Counted from the first letter of the stretch, positions 8,963-17,035 are shown. The stretch is DNA of 46,191 nt from JAICIG01 sp035532215 (GCA_035532215.1 DATKRK010000410.1:1-46191), one strand, 5' to 3'. Translations and numbers: made by a program. Notes: generated from the sequence alone by a model not told the origin.

Positions 8963-10471
8963 CTAATTTTTCTCTTTGTAGGCGGGGTTCGGAATCGGCA
9001 TCGCCGCGTCGACGGCGTGGCGCCATGCGCGCAAGCGACGGTGCAACTCGCTGGCTTTCTCGGGCAACTGTTGCGCGAGGTCATGCTTTTCCGAAACGTC
9101 CGCGGGGAGGTGATATAACTCGAGCCGCTGGTCCTCAAAATACTCCAACAGCTTCCAATCCCGCGCGCGAATGGCGCCGACGGGCGTCGTAGTTGGATAG
9201 TAATGGGGATAATGGAAAAACAGCGCGTCCCGGTCGAGTTTCGCCGTCGGTTGTTTCAGCAACGGCGCAAGATCGCGCCCGTCGCCGTCGTCAGGTACGG
9301 GCGGCAGCCCGGCGGCATTCAGACAAGTCGGGAACAGATCGGTGAGGATGACGGGTTCCGAGCAGACCGCATCGGGGGGCGTCACGCCCGGCCAGCGCAC
9401 CACGAGCGGCACGCGAATGCCGCCTTCGTAGAGAGCGCCTTTGCCCGAACGCAGGGGAGCGTTATTGGTGACGGGGACGTTCTGGCCGCTGCGCTTGTCC
9501 ACGCCGATGTAGCCGCCGTTATCGCTGGCGAAAATGATAAGCGTGTTCTGGTCGAGCCCCCGCGATTTCAGATGGTTCATCACGCGGCCCACGCTGTCGT
9601 CGAGGCTTTTGACCATCGCGGCATAGATGGCGTGCTGGTGATTCAAGGCTGTATTACGCTTCCGCTGGAAGTGTTCGACGTCCGCGGTCTTGGCCTCGAT
9701 CGGAGTGTGCGGAGCGTGATGGGCCAGGTAGAGAAAGAACGGCTGCTCTCCAGCACGATCGATCACGGCGAGAGCTTCGTCCGTGAGTCGGTCGGTGAGG
9801 TACTCGCCCGGCTCGCCGAACTCGAGGTGCGGCACGTAACGGAACTCCGATCCGTACCGACCACTGCCCCGGTACGGCCAGAAAAACGTGTGAGGTGCGC
9901 CCCACAGCGTGCCGCCGATGTTGACGTCGAAGCCGTGCGTCTCGGGATAATGCAGGGCGTCGCCCAGGTGCCACTTGCCGACCAGCGCCGTCAAATAGCC
10001 GGCGGACTGCAGGTGCTTCGCCAACGTGGTCTCGGCGTGCGTCAAGTCGTGGTGCGACTGGGCTTGCAGCAATTTGCGATTCTTCGGGCCGTCGTGCGAC
10101 CCTTCCGACCAGATCGTCATGCGCAACCGGGCCGCGTGCTTGCCGGTCATCAGGGTAGCGCGCGTCGGCGAGCAGACCGACATGGCATAGGCGTCGCTGA
10201 ATCGCACGCCTTCGCGGGCCAGGCGGTCGATGTTCGGCGTTTCGTGCAAATCGGCGCCGTAGCAGCCGAGGTCCGCCCAACCGAGGTCGTCGGCAAGGAT
10301 CAGTACGATATTCGGTCGACGCGGATCGTCTGCAGAAAACGCAGCATTCTCCACGCCTACTACGGAGAAAACGATCGCGCAAAGTACGGCTTGCGTCGCA
10401 AGTCGGCGTAGTAGAGAGCCTGACAAGTCTTGCGGGAGCAGTGCTGAAGCAAGATGCACTCGGGCCATCAT
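8963..10471 (-). CDS. Secreted sulfatase (family S1, CSPTR active site)
   Basis: This protein hydrolyses sulfate esters, probably of polysaccharides, outside the cytoplasm. An N-terminal hydrophobic segment (about 26-45) ending near AAFSA is a likely signal peptide. Metal ligands are in LADDLGW (Asp61, Asp62). The formylglycine precursor is Cys100 in CSPTRATLMTGK. GKWHLG, an HHAPHTP segment and SDNGGY complete the alkaline-phosphatase-superfamily fold. The ATG at 10471 follows GAGGA at good spacing, giving 502 residues; an in-frame TTG lies further up. It starts 22 bases after phzF and is probably cotranscribed. The Cys must be converted by a maturase encoded elsewhere. The natural substrate cannot be told from sequence. 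Confidence 0.95.
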   Translation of the reverse strand: MMARVHLASALLPQDLSGSLLRRLATQAVLCAIVFSVVGVENAAFSADDPRRPNIVLILADDLGWADLGCYGADLHETPNIDRLAREGVRFSDAYAMSVCSPTRATLMTGKHAARLRMTIWSEGSHDGPKNRKLLQAQSHHDLTHAETTLAKHLQSAGYLTALVGKWHLGDALHYPETHGFDVNIGGTLWGAPHTFFWPYRGSGRYGSEFRYVPHLEFGEPGEYLTDRLTDEALAVIDRAGEQPFFLYLAHHAPHTPIEAKTADVEHFQRKRNTALNHQHAIYAAMVKSLDDSVGRVMNHLKSRGLDQNTLIIFASDNGGYIGVDKRSGQNVPVTNNAPLRSGKGALYEGGIRVPLVVRWPGVTPPDAVCSEPVILTDLFPTCLNAAGLPPVPDDGDGRDLAPLLKQPTAKLDRDALFFHYPHYYPTTTPVGAIRARDWKLLEYFEDQRLELYHLPADVSEKHDLAQQLPEKASELHRRLRAWRHAVDAAMPIPNPAYKEKN

Positions 10472-10493
10472 CCGAATCCTCAAGCCGCTTCTT

Positions 10494-11294
10494 TTATGCC
10501 GCGCCGTCCCACAATTCCCCCTGCCACACCGTCACGGCTTGACCGCCGAGGATCACTCGGTCGCCGCCGAGCCGCAGCCGTAGCACGCCGCCGCGCGCGG
10601 AAGCCTGGTAGGCCAAGAGTTGCGTCTTGCCCAATTTCTCCGCCCAGTAGGGCGTCAGAACGCAATGCGCCGAGCCGCAGACTGGGTCTTCGTCGACGCC
10701 AAGCGCGGGAGCAAAGAAACGGGAAATGAAATCGAAGCGGGGATCGTCGGAGTGCGCGGTGACGATCACGCCCAGCGTTGGCGCCTGGCCAAGTTTGGCA
10801 AAATCGGGCCGCAGCGACCGGACGGCCGCGGCCGATTCGACTTCGACCAGCGTGTAGAATTTCGACTTGCCGACATACGCCGGCTCGACGCCCAAGCCTT
10901 CCATCAGCGCCGGCGTCGGCGATGTCGCCTCGGCTGGCGTCGAGGGAAAATCAAGTTCGATCCACTGGCCGGCGCGAAGGCACGTCAGCACGCCGCTTTT
11001 CGTGTGAAAGCAGAGAGGTTCGTCGGCGACAACGCCGCCGGTCCACAGCGCATGGGCCGCGGCCAAAGTGGCATGCCCGCACAAATCGACTTCGACGGCA
11101 GGCGTAAACCAGCGAAGTTCGTATCCGTCGCCAACGCGCCGGGCGAAGGCCGTTTCCGAGAGATTCATTTCGGCGGCCACGGCTTGCATCCAGACCGGGT
11201 CGGCGGCCTCTTCCAGCCAGCACACCGCCGCCGGATTGCCGGTGAACGGGCGATCGGCGAAGGCGTCGACTTGCCAACATTTCACGCGGGACAT
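10494..11294 (-). CDS. PhzF-family epimerase/isomerase
   Basis: The 266-residue product has the two-lobed diaminopimelate-epimerase-like fold of the PhzF family. The N-terminal signature DAFADRPFTGNPAAV is followed by the family's catalytic Glu47 in NLSETAF. GHATLAAAHAL and the second-lobe motif DEDPVCGSAHC match the conserved substrate-binding loops. Family members isomerise small acidic metabolites, but this is not phenazine synthesis: no phz genes are present. It is followed closely by a sulfatase and preceded by a molybdopterin oxidoreductase on the same strand; no metabolic link is obvious. The start is the ATG at 11294. Confidence 0.93.
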   Translation of the reverse strand: MSRVKCWQVDAFADRPFTGNPAAVCWLEEAADPVWMQAVAAEMNLSETAFARRVGDGYELRWFTPAVEVDLCGHATLAAAHALWTGGVVADEPLCFHTKSGVLTCLRAGQWIELDFPSTPAEATSPTPALMEGLGVEPAYVGKSKFYTLVEVESAAAVRSLRPDFAKLGQAPTLGVIVTAHSDDPRFDFISRFFAPALGVDEDPVCGSAHCVLTPYWAEKLGKTQLLAYQASARGGVLRLRLGGDRVILGGQAVTVWQGELWDGAA

Positions 11295-11360
11295 GCTTTC
11301 TCCTTGCTGCGGGGGCTTGCGTCGATCGTTTCCACAGGCCCTCCGATGAGAGACTTGGTT

Positions 11361-12620
11361 TCAAGTTGACACCGTGATTGAAACCGATTCGATGGCGCTA
11401 TGGCCCGACTTGCGAAACGGGCGCGGCAGCGGCTGCGCGGCGCCCTTTTCGTCGATCGTGCGGCTGCGCAAGACGTAATCTCCCGGCGGAAGGCCCGGCA
11501 AGAGCGCGGCCCAGTGAGCCTTCGCCAGCCGCATGGGCCAACTCCGTGGCCGGCCCAATGCGGCGTCGAATCCCAAAGTTCCCGCCGGAATTTTCCCGTC
11601 AGGCAGATCGCCGCCCCAGGCCGCGGGCGGAGGCAGTATTTCGGCATCGATCCAGGGGGCGGAGGCGAAGTGCTTGTCGCCCAAGGGCCACTCCTGTCCG
11701 GCGGGTGCAAGCCAGACCTGCACTTTCGACAAGCCCGAAATGCCGACCTGGGCGTAGCCCGTCACGGGAATGGGCGTGCCAGCCTTAACCTCTCGCGGCA
11801 CGGACAAGGTCGCGGCGAACGTTTTGAGCGGACTGTCGACGTCGTTGTTGCCGTCGGCGTAGGTGTCGTTCGCGTGGGGCAAGTTCGAGATCACGACGTG
11901 CGTGAGCCACTTGATCGATTTGAAGCCATAGGCTTCGGGCACGACGATGCGAACCGGCCCGCCCCGTTGGCTGTTGAGCCATTGGCCGTTGAGCTTGTAG
12001 CAAAGAATCACGGGCGGCAGATCGAACGGATCTTCGAGCACCCGGCCGACAGGCAGCGAACTGCGAAACATCTGCGGCGGATCGTCGTTATGATATCCGT
12101 AATAAAACACGCGCCGCACGTCTTCGCTCGGCTGCGCGAGCCAGAACACTTCGCGCAGCGGCACGCCTTCCCAAACGCCCATCCCCAACGGGCAGCCGAT
12201 GTTGAGGCAAGTCATGACCTTCGGAAAACGCACCGCGTGCTTTTCCGCGAGCTCCATCAGGCCGGCGAAGTCGAGCGCCGTTCCGTCGGCTTTCGAGAGT
12301 TGCCGGCGCAGCCTCGCCGGGCGGTCGGGATCGGAAATCACCTCGAGCTTCCACGTCTCGCGCGTCAAGCCGGCGGCTTGCTTTTGCTCGTCGGAGAGCG
12401 AATGGGGCAACGGCTTGCCGCGCGACACGTCTCGAAACTGCTCTTGCGGCGTGAAGTACGATTCGAGCTTGCTGATCGCTTCCGCGAGTTCCGGCGGCGG
12501 CTCGGCGCGGGTCGACAAGGGCCACAGGCCCCAGGCAGTCGAGGCCGAGGCGCCGAGGCGCAGGAAATAGCGGCGCGTCAGCGTCTGGTGCTCGCTGAGG
12601 AACCGTGGCAAGTCGCCCAT
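11361..12620 (-). CDS. Tat-exported sulfite-oxidase-family molybdopterin oxidoreductase
   Basis: The 419-residue product starts with a Tat signal: Arg16-Arg17 in TRRYFLRLG, followed by a hydrophobic stretch to about residue 38. The central domain contains a Cys-bearing loop (VMTCLNIGCPLG) and GVPLREVFW, where sulfite-oxidase relatives place the Cys ligand of molybdenum. QRGGPVRIVVPEAYGFKSIKW is also typical of the oxidoreductase molybdopterin-binding domain. The C-terminal half resembles the Mo-co dimerisation domain (Ig-like), with GYAQVGISGLSKVQVW. Substrate is unknown; sulfite, methionine sulfoxide and others are possible. The ATG at 12620 places the twin arginine properly; upstream frame to 12731 overlaps the divergent marR operator. 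No haem or dedicated cytochrome gene is adjacent. Confidence 0.9.
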   Translation of the reverse strand: MGDLPRFLSEHQTLTRRYFLRLGASASTAWGLWPLSTRAEPPPELAEAISKLESYFTPQEQFRDVSRGKPLPHSLSDEQKQAAGLTRETWKLEVISDPDRPARLRRQLSKADGTALDFAGLMELAEKHAVRFPKVMTCLNIGCPLGMGVWEGVPLREVFWLAQPSEDVRRVFYYGYHNDDPPQMFRSSLPVGRVLEDPFDLPPVILCYKLNGQWLNSQRGGPVRIVVPEAYGFKSIKWLTHVVISNLPHANDTYADGNNDVDSPLKTFAATLSVPREVKAGTPIPVTGYAQVGISGLSKVQVWLAPAGQEWPLGDKHFASAPWIDAEILPPPAAWGGDLPDGKIPAGTLGFDAALGRPRSWPMRLAKAHWAALLPGLPPGDYVLRSRTIDEKGAAQPLPRPFRKSGHSAIESVSITVST

Positions 12621-12718
12621 ACGTGAGTTCACTCCAGGTTCATTGGCCCCAGCCAGCCTACGCGGTTTGCCGCGCGACTGCAAGAAACGACCGCCGGCTC
12701 GACCTTTGACAGGAATAT

Positions 12719-12734
12719 GGTTTACGTGCAAACT
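12719..12734. promoter_or_regulatory. Candidate MarR operator upstream of marR
   Basis: GGTTTACGTGCAAACT forms a near-palindrome (GTTTxC / GxAAAC half-sites) 46 bases upstream of the marR ATG, in the region shared with the divergent oxidoreductase gene. It closely resembles the site at 13283-13298 and is followed by TATATT at 12734-12739, a possible -10 hexamer. A TTGACA lies at 12706-12711. Position suggests autorepression. Confidence 0.55.
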
Positions 12735-12779
12735 ATATTTGCGACGGTTGAGAAATTGCCTGACGAAAACGGCCCGGCC

Positions 12780-13262
12780 ATGTCGACCAAAGGTTTACAA
12801 CACGAACTCAAGAAAAAGCGCCCCTTCGAAACGCTCGAACAAGAGGCGCTATTGAACCTGGCGCGGACGAGCGACCAGTGCCAGATCCGCTTCACGCGGC
12901 TGTTTCGCGAGTATGGGCTGACGCCCTCGCAGTACAACGTGCTCAGGATTCTGCGCGGCGAAGGCAAGCCGCTGCCCATCCTGGAGATCGCCGAGCGGAC
13001 CATCACGGTGACGCCCGGCATCACCGGCCTGATCGACCGGCTCGAGGCGGCGGGCATGGTCTCTCGCACGCGGTGCGAACAGGACCGCCGCGTGGTCTAT
13101 GTGGCGATTTCGTCCAAGGCGCTCAAAGTCCTCAGCGAACTCGATGGACCGGTGCTGGAACTGCACAAGCGGCTCGCCGGGCATCTCAGCCAGGGAGAGT
13201 TGCGAGAATTGAACCGCGTCTTGGAGAAGCTGCGCGGCCCGTGGTCGGCCGAAGGGAGCTAG
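12780..13262 (+). CDS. MarR-family transcriptional regulator
   Basis: The 160-residue product is a dimeric winged-helix repressor. The winged helix spans about 50-115: the recognition helix region ITVTPGITGLIDRLEAAGMV is followed by the wing SRTRCEQDRRVVYVAIS, with the typical Asp-Arg-Arg. Flanking helices would form the dimer interface. The ATG at 12780 starts the family-like region; the frame extends upstream through the operator, which argues against a longer protein. Two matching palindromes, one before this gene and one before the pirin-doxX region, suggest it controls itself and its downstream neighbours. Ligand unknown; MarR-pirin-DoxX sets often answer electrophiles or phenolic compounds, which is inference here. 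Confidence 0.93.
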   Translation: MSTKGLQHELKKKRPFETLEQEALLNLARTSDQCQIRFTRLFREYGLTPSQYNVLRILRGEGKPLPILEIAERTITVTPGITGLIDRLEAAGMVSRTRCEQDRRVVYVAISSKALKVLSELDGPVLELHKRLAGHLSQGELRELNRVLEKLRGPWSAEGS

Positions 13263-13282
13263 CGGCTCTTTTTTGGCCAATT

Positions 13283-13298
13283 AGTTGACATGTGAACT
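13283..13298. promoter_or_regulatory. Candidate second MarR operator before pirin remnant and doxX
   Basis: AGTTGACATGTGAACT is palindromic at 14 of 16 positions. It shares the pattern GTTxACxTGxxAACTAT with the site at 12719-12734, including the following ACTAT. It lies 21 bases after the marR stop and about 85 bases before the pirin start codon. TTGACA within it (13285-13290) could serve as a -35 element, so binding would block transcription. Confidence 0.6.
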
Positions 13299-13380
13299 AT
13301 TTGTCTCCGCAATGCGTAGAACCAGCGATGGAGGCCAATTTGCCCGAGGCGCAATCGCCTCACAAGACTGGAGAAGTCCC

Positions 13381-13482
13381 ATGATCTGCATTCGACCAGG
13401 CTAGGACCGCGGCCATTTCAACTACCGCTGGCTCGATACTTATCACACCTTTTCGTTCGGCGACTACTACGACCCCGAGCAA
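13381..13482 (+). pseudogene. 5' remnant of a pirin-family gene
   Basis: From the ATG at 13381 the frame reads MICIRPG, then an in-frame TAG at 13402-13404, then DRGHFNYRWLDTYHTFSFG and DYYDPEQ. The block after the stop is the highly characteristic N-terminus of bacterial pirins (YhaK/quercetinase-like cupins). Homology ends abruptly at 13482, where the Shine-Dalgarno of doxX (AGGAG, 13484-13488) begins. The rest of a normal protein of about 230 residues is missing here, and its C-terminal end reappears at 13932-14024, beyond doxX. A seven-residue leader peptide could still be translated. Confidence 0.85.
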
Positions 13483-13493
13483 AGGAGACTGCA

Positions 13494-13931
13494 ATGCTCA
13501 ACGCAATTCAAGGTTTGCTGTCGGTCGCCGGCCGCGTGCTGCTGGCCGCGATCTTTTTAGCTTCGGCCGCGGGCAACAAGATCCCCAATTTCAACAGCGT
13601 CGTCGAATTGATGGGCAAGGTCGGCGTGCCTGCCCCGAGGTTGATGCTCCTCGGCGCCATCGTCTTTCTGCTGGTCGGCGGAGTCTCGGTCGTGCTGGGG
13701 TTCTACGCTCGCCTCGGCGCGTTTCTGTTGCTCGTGTTTTTGGCGCTGGCCAGTCATTACTTCCACGGCTTCTGGCGACTGGAGGGAGCCGAGGCCATGG
13801 AGCAGCAAATCCAGTTCATGAAGAACCTGTCGATGGCCGGCGCGATGCTGTTTATGATCGCCAATGGCGCCGGCGCCTGGAGCCTCGACGCCCGGCGGGC
13901 CGCCAAGGCGCCGCTCGCGGCGCGACCGTAA
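13494..13931 (+). CDS. DoxX-family membrane protein
   Basis: The 145-residue product has four hydrophobic helices (about 8-28, 48-72, 74-92 and 110-126) and the DoxX signature: GRVLLAAIFLASAAGNKI near the N-terminus and an ALASHYFHGFW segment. DoxX proteins are small inner-membrane redox-associated proteins whose exact activity is unsettled. Translation starts at the ATG at 13494 behind AGGAG. The gene is inserted exactly between the two ends of a broken pirin gene and lies under the second MarR-like operator, suggesting it is the surviving functional target of the regulator. The TAA stop is in frame with the downstream pirin tail. Confidence 0.9.
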   Translation: MLNAIQGLLSVAGRVLLAAIFLASAAGNKIPNFNSVVELMGKVGVPAPRLMLLGAIVFLLVGGVSVVLGFYARLGAFLLLVFLALASHYFHGFWRLEGAEAMEQQIQFMKNLSMAGAMLFMIANGAGAWSLDARRAAKAPLAARP

Positions 13932-14024
13932 GCGGACGCCCGGGGCGCCGCGGTCAGCGAAGAGCCGCGCTTGACGGTTCGCGCCGATGGCGTCGCGGAA
14001 GTGATGCTGTTTAGCCGGGCATAG
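13932..14024 (+). pseudogene. 3' remnant of a pirin-family gene
   Basis: Immediately after the doxX stop and in the same frame, the sequence reads RGAAVSEEPRLTVRADG then VAEVMLFSRA and a TAG at 14022-14024. This resembles the end of the pirin C-terminal cupin, commonly GDGAAVSDE...AEVLLFDL. Together with 13381-13482 it gives the two ends of one pirin gene, or of two adjacent copies, flanking doxX. No start codon or Shine-Dalgarno precedes it. The rest of the gap to 14124 shows nothing recognisable. Confidence 0.65.
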
Positions 14025-14124
14025 GGGCGGCGGGTAGCGTCGGTTCGCAATCTCTCGCTGTCCCCAGGCAGAACGCGCTTCGCGATTTGCAACGCATGCA
14101 CGGCCGGGTCTAAAATCGAACGCC

Positions 14125-14238
14125 ATGAGCATTTGGAATCGCAAACTCGCGTTCTGGTTCGCGGCCCTTATTTTCGTGACCGGGCCGAAGTTCGGCGCGG
14201 GCGCCGAGCGGCCTGGCTCCGAACCGTACCAATTTTAA
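14125..14238 (+). CDS. Short signal-peptide-like open frame, possibly a truncated exported protein
   Basis: An ATG at 14125 opens a 37-residue frame: a basic n-region (MSIWNRK), a hydrophobic core (LAFWFAALIFVTG) and a possible cleavage site before AERPGSEPYQF, then TAA at 14236-14238. It ends 12 bases before the sulfatase ATG. It looks like the N-terminal end of a secreted protein cut short. Alternatives are a leader peptide that couples translation to the sulfatase, or chance. No clear Shine-Dalgarno is visible. Confidence 0.4.
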   Translation: MSIWNRKLAFWFAALIFVTGPKFGAGAERPGSEPYQF

Positions 14239-14250
14239 ATCAAGGAACCG

Positions 14251-15648
14251 ATGAGCCGCGTAATTGCCCTATCCCTTCTGTCGCCGGTCCTGATTGGCCT
14301 GCTTTGCATCGCGTGCAAGCCGGCGCCTGCCGCCGATGCGCCGCGGCCAAACGTGCTGGTCGTGTTCGTCGACGATCTCGGTTGGGGCGACGTGGCCTGC
14401 TACGGCGGGGCCGGCGTGCCCACGCCGAGCATGGATCGGTTCGCTGCGGAAGGAACGCGGTTCGCGCAGTTTTATACGGCCTCGCCCATCTGCTCGGCCT
14501 CTCGCTGCGGACTGCTTACCGGGCAATTTCCCGCACGCTGGCGAATCACGAGTTATCTGCAAACCAAGGCCGGCAACCGGGCCTGCGAGCAGGCCGATTT
14601 TCTCGATCCTCGGGCGCCCTCTTACGTGAGGACGTTCAAGGCCGCTGGCTATGCAACGGCTCACGTCGGCAAGTGGCACCTGGGCGGCGGACGGGATGTG
14701 ACCGACGCGCCGAAGTTCGCCGCTTATGGCTACGACGTCGGCTACGGCACTTACGAAAGCTCGGAGCCCGCGGCGCTGCTGGGCTTGAAGTCGGTTCCGT
14801 GGAGCGAGCAAATCGAGCCGCAGCAGGTTCCCCGGCACGATCGCACGCGCTGGATGGTCGATGCCGCGCTCGGCTTCGCCGGTCAGCACGGCTCTCAGCC
14901 GTGGCTGATCAATCTTTGGCTCGACGACGTGCACACTCCGTTTCGACCGTCGGACGAAGCTCGCAGCACGGCTGGCGAGGGAACGGGGACTTTGGAATAT
15001 CGGGCTGTTCTGCGCGAAACCGATCGACAGATCGGCCGCTTGCTCGACGGACTGCGAGCCATGAAAGCCGAAGCAAACACGATCGTCGTTCTGGCCGGCG
15101 ACAATGGCCCGCAGCCCTCATTCGAGCGCAAGCGGACCGCCGGCCTACGCGGCATGAAATGGAGCCTGTACGAAGGGGGAATTCGCACGCCGCTCATCGT
15201 CCGCTGGCCGGGCGCCGTGCCGGCGGGCCATGTGAACGAAACCACGGTGATCGCCGCGGTCGACTTGTTTCCAACGCTGTGTTCGCTCGCCAGCGTGCCG
15301 GCGCCGGACGGAATCGACTTCGACGGCGAAGACTTGTCGTCCGTGCTGCGAGGAAGACCGCGGCTTCGCACCCGGCCGCTGTTCTGGGAGTATGGCCGCA
15401 AGCTGGCGCCGCAGGCATCGCAAGGGCTGCGGCGATTTCCCTACCCGAACGAACCGGATTCGAAGTCTCCGAACGTCGCTGTGCGCGAAGGCGATTGGAA
15501 GCTACTCATCAACGCGGACGGTTCGGGGGCGGAACTGTACAACCTCGCATCCGACCAGAACGAAACCCGCAACCTCGCTGCCGAGCAGCCCGAGGTCTTG
15601 AAGCGGCTGACCGCGCTTGCTGTCGCCTGGCGACGCTCTCTGCCGTGA
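14251..15648 (+). CDS. Secreted sulfatase (family S1, CSASR active site)
   Basis: The 465-residue product is an exported sulfate-ester hydrolase. A signal peptide (residues 1-28) contains the core LSLLSPVLIGLLCIAC; the Cys22 context is only a weak lipobox. Metal ligands are in FVDDLGWGD (Asp41, Asp42). The formylglycine precursor is Cys81 in CSASRCGLLTGQ, where Ala replaces the usual Pro, an allowed variant. GKWHLGGG, DDVHTPF, AGDNGPQPS and GMKWSLYEGGIRTPLIVRWPG follow in the expected order. Close relatives act on sulfated glycans, but substrate cannot be assigned. AAGGAACCG just before the ATG supports the start. It converges on the ECF sigma gene across a palindromic repeat. Confidence 0.95.
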   Translation: MSRVIALSLLSPVLIGLLCIACKPAPAADAPRPNVLVVFVDDLGWGDVACYGGAGVPTPSMDRFAAEGTRFAQFYTASPICSASRCGLLTGQFPARWRITSYLQTKAGNRACEQADFLDPRAPSYVRTFKAAGYATAHVGKWHLGGGRDVTDAPKFAAYGYDVGYGTYESSEPAALLGLKSVPWSEQIEPQQVPRHDRTRWMVDAALGFAGQHGSQPWLINLWLDDVHTPFRPSDEARSTAGEGTGTLEYRAVLRETDRQIGRLLDGLRAMKAEANTIVVLAGDNGPQPSFERKRTAGLRGMKWSLYEGGIRTPLIVRWPGAVPAGHVNETTVIAAVDLFPTLCSLASVPAPDGIDFDGEDLSSVLRGRPRLRTRPLFWEYGRKLAPQASQGLRRFPYPNEPDSKSPNVAVREGDWKLLINADGSGAELYNLASDQNETRNLAAEQPEVLKRLTALAVAWRRSLP

Positions 15649-15653
15649 AAATT

Positions 15654-15686
15654 CCTCCCTCTCCCTTTGGGAGAGGGCTGGGGTGA
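15654..15686. repeat. Palindromic CCCTCTCCC...GGGAGAGGG element, single copy
   Basis: A 9-bp perfect stem (15657-15665 with 15669-15677, loop TTT) is followed by CTGGGGTGAG. The same element occurs twice in opposite orientation at 37500-37625. It lies 5 bases after the sulfatase stop and before the 3' end of the convergent sigma factor gene, so it may act as a bidirectional terminator. Confidence 0.8.
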
Positions 15687-15691
15687 GAGAA

Positions 15692-16933
15692 CTACTGCAC
15701 CTCTTCCAGCCGCCGCTGGAGAAACCGCCGCTCGCTGTCGTTGGCGGTCAACTCCATCGCCCGCACGTAGCTCTGGGCTGCGCTGGCCGGCGAACCGTTG
15801 CGGCGGTGCATGTCGGCTCGCGCGGCGTGCAGCAAATAATAGTCTTCCAATTGGCCGCCAGCGGCCAAGGCGTCGATGAGTTCCAGCGCCGGCCCTGGTC
15901 CGTCGACCATGGCGACCGCCACCGCCCGGTTCAGCGACACGATGGGCGAGGGATGCGCTTGCTCGAGCAGACCGTAAAGCCGCAGGATCTCGCGCCAGTT
16001 GGTTTGCTCGGCTTCCGCCGCCCGACAGTGAACCGCCGCGATGCCGGCCTGCAAGGCGAACGGCCCCGGAACGTTCCGCAGGGCGAGCTCCGCCAGCGGC
16101 AACGCCTCGGCGATTTGAGCCTGATTCCAACGGCCGCGGTCTTGATCTTCCAACAGCACCAAATCGCCCTCTTCGTCGAGCCGGGCTGCGCGCCGCGAAT
16201 CGTGCAATAACATCAGCGCCAGCAGACCGGCGACTTCCGCCGGCGGCCGCGGCGCCAAGAGCGCCGCCAGCAATCGTCCCAGGCGGATCGCCTCGGAGCA
16301 GATATCGGTCCTGACGAGCGCCTCGCCCCGCGTGGCCGTATAGCCTTCGTTGAAGATCAAATAGATCACGGTCAGCACGGCCTCGAGCCGCTCGGGCATG
16401 GTGCCGGCGCCGGGCACGGCGAAGGGAATGCCCGCGTCGCGAATCTTGCGCTTGGCCCGCACCAGGCGCTGCGCCATCGTCGCCACGGGCACGAGAAACG
16501 CCCGGGCGATCTCGTCGGTTTCCAGTCCCCCGAGCATTCGCAGCGTCAGCGCAACCTGGGCCTCGGGGGCCAGGGCCGGGTGGCAGCAGGTAAAAATCAG
16601 CCGCAGGCGGTCGTCGGGGATCTCATCGCCGTCGAGGTCGAGATTCTCGGGCCGCGCCGCCGGCTCGGCCGCAATCGCCTCGAGCTTCTCCTCGAATCGC
16701 GCCCGGCGGCGAATGCGGTCGATGGCCTTGTTTCGCGCCGTGCGGATAATCCAAGCCCGCGGCGATTCCGGTATGCCGGTCGTCCGCCAGGCCTCGACCG
16801 CCGCCGTAAAGGCTTCCTGTACCGCCTCTTCCGCCGCATCGAAATCGCCCGTCAGCCGGATCAGCGAAGCCACGATCTGGCTCCAGTCGGAGCGGTAGAC
16901 GGTCTCTAGAGCCTGATCGACATGCGGAAACAT
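15692..16933 (-). CDS. ECF42-type RNA polymerase sigma factor with C-terminal TPR-like extension
   Basis: The 413-residue product joins an ECF sigma core to a long C-terminal extension. Sigma region 2 spans about 12-85 (LIRLTGDFDAAEEAVQEAF and PRAWIIRTARNKAIDRIRRR). Region 4 spans about 120-170 (LTLRMLGGLETDEIARAFLV then VATMAQRLVRAKRKIR). The extension (about 185-413) carries the conserved YLIFNEGYTAT segment and helical pairs such as LALMLLHDSRRAAR and PIVSLNRAVAVAMV that resemble TPRs. This matches the ECF42 group, known to pair with DGPF/YCII genes, and exactly such a gene lies divergently. The ATG at 16933 is chosen; the upstream frame enters the shared promoter. In ECF42 no anti-sigma factor is usual, and none is present; the extension is thought to control activity. 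Confidence 0.93.
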   Translation of the reverse strand: MFPHVDQALETVYRSDWSQIVASLIRLTGDFDAAEEAVQEAFTAAVEAWRTTGIPESPRAWIIRTARNKAIDRIRRRARFEEKLEAIAAEPAARPENLDLDGDEIPDDRLRLIFTCCHPALAPEAQVALTLRMLGGLETDEIARAFLVPVATMAQRLVRAKRKIRDAGIPFAVPGAGTMPERLEAVLTVIYLIFNEGYTATRGEALVRTDICSEAIRLGRLLAALLAPRPPAEVAGLLALMLLHDSRRAARLDEEGDLVLLEDQDRGRWNQAQIAEALPLAELALRNVPGPFALQAGIAAVHCRAAEAEQTNWREILRLYGLLEQAHPSPIVSLNRAVAVAMVDGPGPALELIDALAAGGQLEDYYLLHAARADMHRRNGSPASAAQSYVRAMELTANDSERRFLQRRLEEVQ

Positions 16934-16962
16934 GCGAGAATTTGAACAAAATTCCGGCCGGG

Positions 16963-16990
16963 TGTCGATCCTGGCGGTTGCCGTTCGATT
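16963..16990 (+). promoter_or_regulatory. Candidate ECF42-dependent promoter of the DGPF gene
   Basis: TGTCGA at 16963-16968 and CGATT at 16986-16990 are separated by 17 bases and lie 46 bases upstream of the YCII start codon. As I recall, ECF42 promoters described in actinobacteria have TGTCGA at -35 and CGA/TC at -10, so the match is close. The site lies in the 102-base region divergent to the sigma gene. Confidence 0.65.
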
Positions 16991-17035
16991 CACTGGTAGA
17001 TGACGGGCATGACATCCACTTTCGGAGGATCAACG

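Noticed and set aside
10494..11294. Phenazine biosynthesis
   Set aside because: The PhzF-like protein is alone; the family is broad and no other phz genes occur.
14133..15686. A 517-codon plus-strand frame overlapping the second sulfatase
   Set aside because: It is Arg-rich, lacks domain signals and reads through the palindromic repeat; the sulfatase frame is the real one.
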